20,489 nucleotides of DNA. Source: an uncultured Rubrobacteraceae bacterium (GTDB taxonomy: Bacteria > Actinomycetota > Rubrobacteria > Rubrobacterales > Rubrobacteraceae). The notes beneath the pieces were generated by a model. That model saw only the letters and a program-made list of their open reading frames with translations, was not told where the DNA came from and ran no database searches. The stretch covers positions 1 through 20,489 of the forward strand of contig CADCVI010000229.1 of NCBI GenBank assembly GCA_902806105.1. Direction: 5' to 3'. Shown one piece after another: positions 11,631 to 18,410 of the stretch; the stretch's first letter is position 1; each line of letters begins with the position of its first letter. Position numbers and translations under genes: made by a program.

Positions 11631-11745
11631 GATTGCCCTTGTGGAACCTCTCCGGCACCTCCGCGAGGGCGTACGTCGCCTCCACGACGTGCTGCCGCTC
11701 GTGCATCTTGTACGGTTTGTCGGCGATGACCTTCTCCATCCTCAT
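11623..11745 (-). CDS. 40-aa small ORF coupled to the HTH gene
   Basis: ATG 11745 lies 6 nt after AGGAG, and the 14-bp leader AGGAGATGTGGATG is identical to that of the DACNV gene at 16408-16395, which supports real translation. The product is amphipathic: 'MEKVIADKPYKMHERQHVVE', then 'ATYALAEVPERFHKGNRD'. An ATG 6 nt earlier (11751) is in frame. The TGA overlaps the HTH gene start by 8 nt. Family unknown. Upstream, in the same frame and separated only by a TAG, is a 58-codon ORF, so this could be the 3' half of a gene broken by an amber codon. Confidence 0.42.
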   Translation of the reverse strand: MRMEKVIADKPYKMHERQHVVEATYALAEVPERFHKGNRD

Positions 11746-11754
11746 CCACATCTC

Positions 11755-11931
11755 CTAGCCGACGCGTTTCTGCTCCTCCGGATGCGAGGATCGTGAGTGC
11801 CGGGCCAGCCGGGTGTCTCTCGATCGGCGCACGCCGGCAATCCCTTCGGTGTGAGGGACCCTGATGCAGCCCGGCACGCGCACCCGCTCGATCTCCTCAG
11901 GGGTCTTCGAGTGCCGTCGCGATTCGTTCAT
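11755..11931 (-). CDS. 58-aa ORF, in frame with the next small ORF across a TAG; possibly leaderless
   Basis: Starts 'MNESRRHSKTPEEIERVRVP' and is very basic. It ends at TAG (11757-11755), and the same frame continues at once into the 40-aa ORF. A good -10 (TAGAAT) ends 9 nt before the ATG and there is no usable ribosome binding site, so a nearly leaderless transcript is suggested. Either this is a separate small gene, or the two ORFs are one ~100-codon gene with a premature amber stop. No family recognised. Confidence 0.3.
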   Translation of the reverse strand: MNESRRHSKTPEEIERVRVPGCIRVPHTEGIAGVRRSRDTRLARHSRSSHPEEQKRVG

Positions 11932-11940
11932 GCCTCGAAC

Positions 11941-11970
11941 ATTCTACGTCCCGACCGCGGCTCAAGTCAG
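11941..11970 (-). promoter_or_regulatory. candidate sigma-70-type promoter for the HTH operon
   Basis: On the minus strand CTGACT (-35, plus positions 11970-11965) and TAGAAT (-10, 11946-11941) are separated by 18 nt. They match TTGACA and TATAAT at 4/6 and 5/6. Transcription would start about at the ATG of the 58-aa ORF. Confidence 0.4.
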
Positions 11971-12486
11971 CGGCACTGCGCGCCCACAAAGGAATGAGCC
12001 ATCCAGTGGGCGACCACCAAGCGAAGGCAGGTAGACCATTGTTACGCAGGATCGCCGCCCTTCCTGCCGCCCGCCGGATGAGCCCGGCTCGACGGTTGGC
12101 CTGGTGATGTGTTGCTTCGTCCAGATCTTGCGACCGGCCCGGAACCCTGATGGGGAAACAAAGCGTATCCTCGAACGTCCCTCAGCGCGCCGACCGCTCT
12201 TTGTACCGCCCTTGCCAGGGAAGCGCGCTCCCGGCGAACAACACTCTGCCCGGCGTTCCTGGGCAGCCCCCGTGAACGATGTTCCGCAGGTCCCCGGCTC
12301 GAATCCTACTGGTCGCCCACCTGTTGCCCGGAAAACCGCGGTATTCGTAGCCCCTCGCTTCGGCCTGTCCCCATGATCGCCACTCGCTCGCCGCCCGGTT
12401 CAAGCTCCCTCGAACCTCGACAGGCGTTCTCGGCGGTACCGAACTGCCGAGCTTCCTCGCGGACGTGGATGTCTCCGCGGGTCGAT
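11971..12486. other. gene-poor intergenic region
   Basis: About 515 bp. No ORF with a ribosome binding site or family features on either strand. A tRNA-like 3' end near 12290-12325 (TCGAATCC followed by GTCGCCCACC) does not fold into a tRNA and was rejected. Confidence 0.45.
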
Positions 12487-12678
12487 CTAGACTATGGAGC
12501 CTCGACCCATCCAGGCGATCTGGACTGGCTTGCCCTCCTCGACCAGCACGGGAACCTTACGGTTTCCGCCCGTAAGCGCGAGAATCTGCGTATGAGCCTC
12601 GCGGTCCTTCTCTACGTCGTACTCGACGAAGCCCGCCCCGTGCCATTCGAGATCCTCGGTCGCTGCTCTGCGTGGGGA
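12487..12678 (-). pseudogene. 5'-truncated UXX-star/glutaredoxin-like fragment
   Basis: 64 codons lie directly after, and in the same frame as, the TAA stop of the ABC permease (12681-12679). They have no ATG, GTG or TTG near their beginning. The translation ('ATEDLEWHGAGFVEYDVEKD', then 'ILALTGGNRKVPVLVEEGKP' and 'VQIAWMGRGSIV') matches the second half of thioredoxin-fold glutaredoxins of the UXX-star type. It shows the 'VPVLVE' cis-Pro strand and the 'GG.R' turn. The first strand and the Cys (or Sec) motif are missing; the permease stop sits about where the Cys would be expected. The simplest explanation is a deletion that removed the intergenic DNA and the 5' part of the gene. TAG stop at 12489-12487. 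Confidence 0.6.
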
Positions 12679-13440
12679 TTACGTCTTGAGCCGGTACCCC
12701 GTCTTGAAGATCCACGCTGTCGCCGCCAGGCACAGAACCAGGAAGAAGATCGTCATGACGAGGCTCACGCCGACGCTCACGTCGGAGATCCCGTAGAAGC
12801 TCCAGCGGAAGCCGCTGATGAGATAGACGACTGGGTTGAAGAGGGTGACCGTTTGCCAGAACGGCGGCAGCATGTCGATGGAGTAGAAGCTGCCGCCCAG
12901 GAAGATCAGCGGCGTGACTATAAGGAACGGCACGAGCTGCAGCTTCTCGAACCCGTCGGCCCAGATCCCGAGGACGAAGCCGAAGAGGCTGAAGGTGACG
13001 GTCGTCAGGACGAGGAACGTGAGCATCCACACCGGGTGTTGAATCTCCAACGGCACGAACAGGCCGGAGGTCGCCAGGATTATGAGGGCGAGGATGATCG
13101 ACTTGGTCGCCGCCGCCCCGACGTAGCTGATGACGATCTCGACGTAGGAGACAGGGGCGGAGAGGAGCTCGTAGATCGTGCCGGTGAACTTCGGGAAGAA
13201 GATACCGAACGACGCGTTGGAGATGCTCTGCGTCAGGAGCGAGAGCATGATGAGGCCGGGCACGATAAACGCGCCGTAGCTGACCCCGTCGATACCGGTG
13301 ATGCGCGAGCCGATCGCCGCGCCGAAGACGACGAAGTACAACGACGTCGAGATGACGGGCGAAACTATGCTCTGAAGCAGCGTGCGGAACGTCCGCGCCA
13401 TCTCGAACATGTAGATCGCGCGTATCGCGTGAAAGTTCAA
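12679..13440 (-). CDS. ABC-2 type exporter permease (YadH-like)
   Basis: 253 residues from TTG 13440. AAGGAG, inside the end of the ATPase gene, is 5 nt upstream, and the TTG overlaps the ATPase stop (TTGA), so translation is coupled. About six membrane helices are seen. Conserved ABC-2 features include '[20 protein letters not shown]', '[20 protein letters not shown]', '[12 protein letters not shown]', 'FVPLEI' and '[20 protein letters not shown]' (here 'VTPLIF'), then '[12 protein letters not shown]'. These closely resemble E. coli YadH and DrrB/NodJ-type permeases. It pairs with the adjacent ATPase as an exporter; the substrate (drug, polysaccharide or lipid) is unknown. The C-terminus ('FKTGYRLKT') aligns with the normal end of the family, so the gene looks complete. 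The open frame continues upstream inside the ATPase gene but is not coding there. Confidence 0.93.
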   Translation of the reverse strand: MNFHAIRAIYMFEMARTFRTLLQSIVSPVISTSLYFVVFGAAIGSRITGIDGVSYGAFIVPGLIMLSLLTQSISNASFGIFFPKFTGTIYELLSAPVSYVEIVISYVGAAATKSIILALIILATSGLFVPLEIQHPVWMLTFLVLTTVTFSLFGFVLGIWADGFEKLQLVPFLIVTPLIFLGGSFYSIDMLPPFWQTVTLFNPVVYLISGFRWSFYGISDVSVGVSLVMTIFFLVLCLAATAWIFKTGYRLKT

Positions 13441-14369
13441 TGCTTCTCCTTCAACAGGTCGACGAAGATCTCCTCCAGCGAGCTCTGCTTCGTCTGGAGG
13501 TCCTTGAACACTATGCCCACGCGGTTGAGGTCTGCGAGCAGGGCGGCGATATCCATGTGCTCCTCGTGCGCGTCGTACGTGTAGACCAGCTCGCTCCCGT
13601 CGCCCGCAAGCTCCAGCCCGTAGCCCTTTAGGTCGCTCGGGATCTCCCCGAGCCTCGCTTCGAGCTGAAGCGTCAACTGCTTCTTGCCGAGCTTTCGCAT
13701 CAGCTCGGACTTCTCCTCGACCAGGATGATCTCGCCGTCGCTTATGACCCCGATCCGGTCGGCCATCTCCTCGGCCTCGTCGATGTAGTGGGTGGTCAGG
13801 ATGATGGTCACGCCGGTCTCGCGCAGCCCGCGCACCATCTGCCACATGTCCCGCCGCAGCTCGACGTCCACCCCCGCCGTCGGCTCGTCGAGAAACAGGA
13901 TCTTCGGCTCGTGGGAGAGCGCCTTGGCGATCAGGACCCGCCTCTTCATGCCGCCGGAGAGCGTCATGATCTTGCTGTCCCTCTTGTCCCACAACGAAAG
14001 GTCCCTGAGCACCTTCTCGATGTACTCGGGTTTCGCCGCCTTGCCGAACAGACCGCGGCTGAAGGTGACGGTCGCCCAGACGGTCTCGAACGAGTCGGTA
14101 GTGAGCTCCTGCGGGACGAGCCCGATCAGGGACCGGGCCGCGCGGTAGTCGGAGATTATGTCGTGACCATCGGCGAAGACGGCGCCCCGGGTCGGGTTGA
14201 CGATCCCGCAGATGATGTTGATCAGGGTGGTCTTCCCTGCCCCGTTCGGACCCAGCAACGCGAAAATCTCCCCGCGCCGGATCTCCAGGTTTATCTCCTT
14301 GAGAGCCTGGAAGCCGGAAGCGTAGGTCTTGGTCAGACCCGACACGGAGATGATGGGCCGCGAGGTCAC
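13437..14369 (-). CDS. ABC transporter ATP-binding protein (YadG/DrrA-like)
   Basis: 310 residues from GTG 14369 ('[16 protein letters not shown]', the usual family start); a GTG at 14414 would add 15 non-conserved residues. All ATPase motifs are intact: Walker A 'GPNGAGKTT' (40-48), Q-loop 'VPQE', signature 'LSGGMKRR' (137-144), Walker B/D-loop '[12 protein letters not shown]' (157-168), and the switch His in '[11 protein letters not shown]'. A C-terminal extension of about 90 residues ending '[15 protein letters not shown]' is typical of DrrA/NodI-type export ATPases. It powers the YadH-like permease encoded immediately after it. The ribosome binding site is poor. No regulator is adjacent; the ~650 bp upstream must hold the promoter. 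Confidence 0.95.
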   Translation of the reverse strand: MTSRPIISVSGLTKTYASGFQALKEINLEIRRGEIFALLGPNGAGKTTLINIICGIVNPTRGAVFADGHDIISDYRAARSLIGLVPQELTTDSFETVWATVTFSRGLFGKAAKPEYIEKVLRDLSLWDKRDSKIMTLSGGMKRRVLIAKALSHEPKILFLDEPTAGVDVELRRDMWQMVRGLRETGVTIILTTHYIDEAEEMADRIGVISDGEIILVEEKSELMRKLGKKQLTLQLEARLGEIPSDLKGYGLELAGDGSELVYTYDAHEEHMDIAALLADLNRVGIVFKDLQTKQSSLEEIFVDLLKEKH

Positions 14370-14639
14370 GCCGCCAGCCCGGAGGCTCCCCACGCCGTTA
14401 CCGGGTGGGACCACCGACCTGGGACGTAGCCCCCCGTCAAACCTGGCACCCCCTGGCCGGCGACCACAAGTGCATCGTCGTTCATTATGTCCCTACTACT
14501 GAAAGAACCTGGCAGCGTTGCACAACGGGTTACGTTCATATCGGGTCTCCTACGCCGGTAGCTTCTTCGCCTCTATGTTTACAAGGATACGGGTCCTGCA
14601 CATCGGACAAAAGTACGGTTTTCTGATGCGTGCCCCTAC

Positions 14640-14759
14640 ATGGATCGAAGCCCGCCAAAATGCGCGAGGTTGAGGTGTCCGAGATGCCGTCCGGCCTCTC
14701 GGGCATTCAGAGCTCGCGGCGCGCTACAGGTCTGGTGCCCCGTCTGGCTTCGCACGTAG
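14640..14759 (+). CDS. possible 39-aa zinc-ribbon-like micro-ORF
   Basis: ATG 14640, TAG 14757-14759. The product contains 'KCARLRCPRCRPASRAFRAR' and then 'GALQVWCPVWLRT', with two C-P-x-C/W knuckles about 16 residues apart. A zinc ribbon would need Cys where the final Trp stands (CPVW), so it may be degenerate. No ribosome binding site is visible. It could be the N-terminal zinc ribbon of a lost larger gene such as a transposase. Confidence 0.25.
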   Translation: MDRSPPKCARLRCPRCRPASRAFRARGALQVWCPVWLRT

Positions 14760-14982
14760 GATAGGTAGCTCTTTCCTTTATGCTTCCAGATACCCGTGTA
14801 AACGGGTAGTTGCGCGGAGGAGAAAAAGCTCACGTTAGAGTTATAAGCCTCAGTGGAGCTTTTCGTGCGATTTCAGCGTACGAGGACTTCCGGAGCCGCC
14901 CGTGACGTTTCGAGAGGCGGCCTCCCTCGTCTCCTACGTTCTTCTCTGGGCTATGCATGGTAGGGGACCTTCGTCTGGTGGA

Positions 14983-14998
14983 GCCCGGAAGACCGGGC
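14983..14998 (-). terminator. small hairpin downstream of the DACNV gene
   Basis: GCCCGG (14983-14988) and CCGGGC (14993-14998) form a 6-bp stem with a 4-nt loop, 20 bp after the DACNV stop on the minus strand. It is a weak terminator candidate without a U-tract. Confidence 0.35.
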
Positions 14999-15017
14999 AG
15001 TGGGGCGAGGGTATTTC

Positions 15018-16397
15018 TCAGGCCTGGTCCCAGTACGTGACGCCGTTACCGTGGCGGCGGACGAACCTCACGCCGCCGTCCTGGGAGACGACGACCGTCA
15101 GAACGTCGGGTAGTTCGCGGCACAGGCGGTAGGCGGAACGGTGCCTGGTGCCCACGATCTCGGTCGGTTCCTCCTCGAGCAGGGTACCCTCGACGTCCAG
15201 TGCCTTCCAAACCGTCTCCACGTTGGGGAGCTGTCCGGAGATCTCGCCGCCGAACCCCAGCAGCTCGTAGCGCTTCGTCATCACCACCGCGCCGTCGGTC
15301 GTAGCGAGGGCGGCGACGAGGTGCGCCACCTCGAGGATCGCCTCTTCTAGGACTGCGATCTTCTCGTCGTTGCTCTCCTGGTACTCTCTCCAGCCGATCG
15401 TCTTTACGGCCTGAGACCCACTGGTTGCGCCGTGCGCCTGGGCCAGACGATTGACCATCTCCAGGATGAGCGTCCGAAACCGCTTCCGCGGCTCGCCTTC
15501 CGAGATCCTGTATTTCAGTGCGACGTAGCGGTTCTCCCCGGAGAACTCCTCGGTCTGCTCTGGTGGCACGAAGATTATCGTGCCGCCGTGACTGAAGTTC
15601 TGCACCGTCGAAACCAGCCGCTTGAACGTCTGCGCGGCGATCTGGCGCGGGAGATCCGGATCGAGGGACGCCCACCTCTCGCCGTCTCGTTCGAAGGCGA
15701 GCTCGCGGGCAGCAGAGTGCAGCTCCATAAGCTCCGCCCTCGCCGTCGCGAAGCTGGCCGGCAGCCAACGCGAGTCGAAGGCATCCACCGAGGCATCCGA
15801 AAGGACTCCGTTGTCCAGCCTGCCGACGGTCCCGGAGCCCTTGCGCACCTCCAGACGGCCCGGACCTGTTACGTGCACCACGGGCAGCGGCGGCAGCGGC
15901 GCGAAGGTGATCCTTCCGCCCTGACGGTCCCGCAGCCAGCGAGGGCCCGAATGCAGCAGCCCCCATATCCTCAAGCCCGACCCCTCGTCGTGCCTGACCC
16001 CCACTATAGAGCGTGGATAATCGGTGGCAGGGGAGAGTCGGCGGAGCTCCTGGACGTCGAAGGCCCTGGGTTCCGGGAACTCGAGCCGGTGCAGACCCTC
16101 CGGAGGACCTTCATCCGGAGGGAAGACCTCCGGATGGCTCAACGCGAGCCGGAACCTGACGGGCTGGCCCTCCTCGTGCAACAGGCTCGCCTGATAGCAG
16201 GTCGAAAGGATCTTTTCGAGCACGTGAGCCTCGGGCAGGGGATCGACGGGGGGATCGTGCGAGATAGGGTCGAGAGGGTCCAAAGAGCCAGTGTGATCGT
16301 CCCACCTCGCAGCTACGAACGCGGCAAGGTCTCGAGGGTAGGCGTACTCCTTGCTCTTCCCGTCCTCCGATCCACGCACCGTTGGTTCCTCCGCCAT
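15018..16397 (-). CDS. DACNV-type protein with diadenylate-cyclase (DisA_N-like) domain
   Basis: 459 residues from ATG 16397, which has GGAG 6-7 nt upstream; the ATG at 16403 is too close to it. The C-terminal third resembles the DAC domain of DisA/CdaA. It has 'TDGAVVMTKRYELLGFGGEI' (D-G-A at 368-370), 'GTRHRSAYRLC' (R-H-R at 418-420) and the closing strand 'VLTVVVSQDGGVRFVRRHG'. In DAC enzymes the DGA and RHR motifs bind ATP and make c-di-AMP. The preceding region (about 60-300, including 'SHGGTIIFVPPEQTEEFSGE') matches the uncharacterised N-terminal part of 'probable sensor domain DACNV' proteins. No signal peptide or TM helix, so cytoplasmic. It is monocistronic. Whether it is a cyclase or only a nucleotide sensor is open. 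Confidence 0.86.
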   Translation of the reverse strand: MAEEPTVRGSEDGKSKEYAYPRDLAAFVAARWDDHTGSLDPLDPISHDPPVDPLPEAHVLEKILSTCYQASLLHEEGQPVRFRLALSHPEVFPPDEGPPEGLHRLEFPEPRAFDVQELRRLSPATDYPRSIVGVRHDEGSGLRIWGLLHSGPRWLRDRQGGRITFAPLPPLPVVHVTGPGRLEVRKGSGTVGRLDNGVLSDASVDAFDSRWLPASFATARAELMELHSAARELAFERDGERWASLDPDLPRQIAAQTFKRLVSTVQNFSHGGTIIFVPPEQTEEFSGENRYVALKYRISEGEPRKRFRTLILEMVNRLAQAHGATSGSQAVKTIGWREYQESNDEKIAVLEEAILEVAHLVAALATTDGAVVMTKRYELLGFGGEISGQLPNVETVWKALDVEGTLLEEEPTEIVGTRHRSAYRLCRELPDVLTVVVSQDGGVRFVRRHGNGVTYWDQA

Positions 16398-16893
16398 CCA
16401 CATCTCCTCTTATCTCTGCTCACGCGAGAGCAAGCCCGGAGCACGTCCCCGATCCACCCTCCCTTACGAAGGCATCTCGTGCTCCCACAGAACCATGATG
16501 GTACGCCACACCGCTTTATCTCATACGGGGGTGACCCGAGGAACGAACGGTGACCTGAATACCCACGCAAGAACCTATCTATTCCAGATTCTCGAACCTC
16601 AGCCAGAAGCAGCTGACCCGACGATCGCCCCTGCACGTCGAACGTACATCGTTGTCTCGCCCAACGCGAGGGCGTAGGAAGGCTCAAGAACAAGCTACAT
16701 GCCCATCTCCACCGTACTCTCGGGGGAGACAAAGATCATCCCTGCGGCATGACGTCCCGAAGGCATCTCCTCCGTAATCTCTCGTCATGCAAGATCCGGC
16801 TTCGACAAACTCGCTCTCGCCTCATGAATGCGGACGTAAACCAGCGAGAACGAGGCAAGCCCGCTTCTGTACCCATCACTAAGAGGAGGACCC
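16398..16893. other. intergenic region between divergent DACNV and NuiA-like genes
   Basis: About 495 bp, less GC-rich than the genes around it. No ORF with family features or a ribosome binding site other than those of the flanking genes. It must contain both divergent promoters; I cannot identify convincing boxes. Confidence 0.45.
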
Positions 16894-17370
16894 ATGAAGC
16901 TCAAGATGGTGCTGTTCGCCGTCTCGACCCTGCTCGCCTGCTTCGTCTCCGCGGGTGATGCTCTGGCCAGGAAAGCAACCGGGGAGCGCCTGCTGGCGGC
17001 GGCCGAGGGTTTGCAGATGCCCTCGTCCGAGTCCGATTCCGAGTGGTATGGAGTCTCCTACGCGGGCGTGGAGGGCTTGCCGGAGGCGGCTCGGTTCGAG
17101 GAGATCTCCGGGTGCCACGAGGGCGGCGCGACCCGCCACGATTTCGGCGAAACCCTCGATAAGCTGGGCAACACAGAGCCCTGGATGGACCCGGGACAGC
17201 TCAGCAGCGCCCGCGGCTTCCGCAAGCTCGAGAACGTATTCGATCGCGAGTTCGAAGGCGACCTCGCCGTCTACCGCTGCGACACCGGGGGGCCGGAGAT
17301 CAAGGTGTACTTTGTCGGCGTCGAGGAGGACGGGCTCCTGGGGCTGATGAGGGTAGCCATCGAGACGTAG
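16894..17370 (+). CDS. exported nuclease A inhibitor (NuiA)-like protein
   Basis: 158 residues; ATG 16894 has AGGAGG 5 nt upstream. The N-terminus is an export signal ('MKLKMVLFAVSTLLACFVSA', cleavage likely after 'GDALA'). The 'LLAC' at residues 13-16 could alternatively be a lipobox giving a lipoprotein at Cys16. The rest follows the NuiA pattern known from Anabaena: an N-terminal 'LLAAAEGLQMPSSESDSEWY' (NuiA: 'ASDGLLFMSESEYPF'), a Trp-containing middle 'TEPWMDP', 'GFRKLENVF', and a C-terminal 'LAVYRC' plus 'EIKVYFVGVEEDGLLGL' ending in 'VAIET'. NuiA blocks a DNA/RNA non-specific nuclease, so an inhibitor role outside the membrane is possible. No nuclease gene is adjacent. The homology is by eye. 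Confidence 0.8.
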   Translation: MKLKMVLFAVSTLLACFVSAGDALARKATGERLLAAAEGLQMPSSESDSEWYGVSYAGVEGLPEAARFEEISGCHEGGATRHDFGETLDKLGNTEPWMDPGQLSSARGFRKLENVFDREFEGDLAVYRCDTGGPEIKVYFVGVEEDGLLGLMRVAIET

Positions 17371-17505
17371 AACCTCGTCGAAAGAGCAGGGGGATCGAGT
17401 TCGACATCCGGAAGCTCCTCGGGAGGTAGTAGACGCCGCCCCCACGCACCCCCAGGATGCCTACCAGGAAAACGGCGCCTGTTCCCGCAGCGACGAGCCT
17501 GAGGA

Positions 17506-17539
17506 AAATATTAAAAAGAACTGATGTTTCGGAATATTT
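17506..17539 (+). promoter_or_regulatory. AT-rich dyad upstream of the exported-protein gene
   Basis: AAATATT (17506-17512) and AATATTT (17533-17539) are a perfect 7-bp inverted repeat inside the most AT-rich patch of the window. It lies about 110 bp before the start at 17652. It is a candidate promoter/operator zone; exact -35 and -10 boxes are not clear. Confidence 0.35.
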
Positions 17540-17651
17540 GTTTAGAACGTGTGCGAGAAGATTGTTGTGGCCGCTGGTGAGGCAGGTGGCTGAGTCCTTG
17601 GGGTTATGGCATTAGATGGGTCGATCCGGGCTGAGCGTAGGGGAGGAAGAG

Positions 17652-18176
17652 ATGGGTATGCGTGCTGGCGGTAGCGAGGAAATGGCCGGGTTGGGTCCGA
17701 GGAAGCTGTTGGTTGCGGTGGTAGGTGTGGTTATCCTGCTCGCCGTGGCGCTTGGGACCGGGGACGAGGCCATATCGGCGGAGCCCGGTGACCGGGCCAC
17801 GACTGCGGCGCCTGCGGTCAAGTGCGCGACCATCCCGGGGAGCGTCACTTACAGGAACGAGCGCAGGGAGCTGCTCGCCTACTTCACCATGAGCCAGAGG
17901 TCCTGCTGGGACGGCACCAGGATCACCTACCTCTCCCAGCCCGTGGTCTCGGTCGGGGTGACGAGGATTGGGGTGAACAGCGGCTGGTCGTACAACGGGA
18001 TCGCCGGCAGGCGCGACCTCTACTTCGAGTACAAGAACAAGCCCAAGGGCGGCCACCTCACCTCCCGCAGGGCCAGCTTTACCTACTGCGGGGCGAGCGG
18101 CTGCATCAACAAGTCGCCCTCCATCAAGAGGTACGCATACTTCGACAAGGCAGGTTTCCGCATCGCACAGCCGTAG
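17652..18176 (+). CDS. secreted or membrane-anchored Cys-containing protein, unknown
   Basis: 174 residues from ATG 17652, chosen because GGAGG lies 5 nt upstream; ATG 17616 in the same frame lacks a ribosome binding site. A hydrophobic signal/anchor ('KLLVAVVGVVILLAVALG') is followed by a possible cleavage after 'EAISA'. The mature part has four Cys ('VKCATI', 'RSCWDG', 'TYCGASGC'), which could form two disulfides. It also has many Tyr, Arg and Ser and a beta-rich pattern ('RITYLSQPVVSVGVTRIGVN', 'DLYFEYKNKPKGGHLTSRRA'). No family recognised. It ends about 100 bp before tRNA-His. Confidence 0.78.
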   Translation: MGMRAGGSEEMAGLGPRKLLVAVVGVVILLAVALGTGDEAISAEPGDRATTAAPAVKCATIPGSVTYRNERRELLAYFTMSQRSCWDGTRITYLSQPVVSVGVTRIGVNSGWSYNGIAGRRDLYFEYKNKPKGGHLTSRRASFTYCGASGCINKSPSIKRYAYFDKAGFRIAQP

Positions 18177-18274
18177 CGGGGCCGGTGCTCGCCTTCCGGC
18201 CGGGCTCCGTATAGAGATCGGGGTGGACGCATTTTGCAGGAGCGGGGCGGGCTGGTAGAATCCCGTTGTTGCCT

Positions 18275-18348
18275 GGTGATCGTAGCTCAGTAGGCAGAGC
18301 ATCGGGTTGTGGTCCCGAAGGTCGCGGGTTCGAGCCCCGTCGGTCACC
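18275..18348 (+). tRNA. tRNA-His (anticodon GTG)
   Basis: Full cloverleaf: acceptor GTGATCG pairs with CGGTCAC, with the His-specific G-1 (18275) opposite C73 (18348). The D-arm is 'GCTCAGTAGGCAGAGC'. The anticodon stem TCGGG/CCCGA surrounds the loop TTGTGGT (anticodon GTG), and the T-loop is 'GGTTCGAGCC'. A complete CCA is not encoded. A tyrosine recombinase remnant lies directly downstream, so the 3' end may have been an attachment site. Long open frames on the opposite strand here are antisense artefacts. Confidence 0.95.
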
Positions 18349-18358
18349 CAGCAGTTTG

Positions 18359-18408
18359 CGGGTAAAACGAAGCCCCCGGCCGAATCGCCGGGGGCTTCGT
18401 TTTACCCG
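18359..18408. terminator. 22-bp perfect hairpin after tRNA-His
   Basis: The arm 18359-18380 and its exact reverse complement 18387-18408 flank a 6-nt loop (18381-18386). The outer part is AT-rich (AAAAC/GTTTT) and the inner part GC-rich (GCCCCCGGC), which gives a U-run on both strands. It is a strong bidirectional terminator for the tRNA and for anything reading leftwards. Confidence 0.85.
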
Positions 18409-18410
18409 TT

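Larger units (their letters stand above)
14370..15017. other. intergenic region upstream of the ABC exporter
   Basis: About 650 bp between the ABC ATPase start and the end of the DACNV gene. The only candidates are a zinc-ribbon-like micro-ORF (14640-14759) and a hairpin near 14983-14998, both listed separately. Otherwise nothing is supportable. Confidence 0.45.

Noticed and set aside
12290..12325. tRNA-like 3' end (TCGAATCC followed by GTCGCCCACC)
   Set aside because: The T-arm cannot pair and no matching 5' acceptor strand (GGGCGAC) is found within about 75 nt upstream; at most a chance or a decayed attachment site.
12373..13584. 403-codon plus-strand ORF across the ABC exporter
   Set aside because: Shadow of the minus-strand permease and ATPase; extremely charged, low-complexity translation without family features.
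15432..16553. 373-codon plus-strand ORF across the DACNV gene
   Set aside because: Antisense shadow in high-GC DNA; the minus-strand protein has clear domain motifs.
17371..17610. Minus-strand open frame reading 'LVAAGTGAVFLVGILG', then 'GGVYYLPRSFRMSNS', like the N-terminus of an SRPBCC protein
   Set aside because: It has no start codon ahead of the hydrophobic part, no ribosome binding site, and runs into antisense of the NuiA-like gene; possible remnant but not supportable.
17604..18347. Long minus-strand frames crossing tRNA-His (e.g. 'TDGARTRDLRDHN')
   Set aside because: This is the well-known antisense translation artefact of a tRNA gene, overlapping a better-supported gene on the plus strand.
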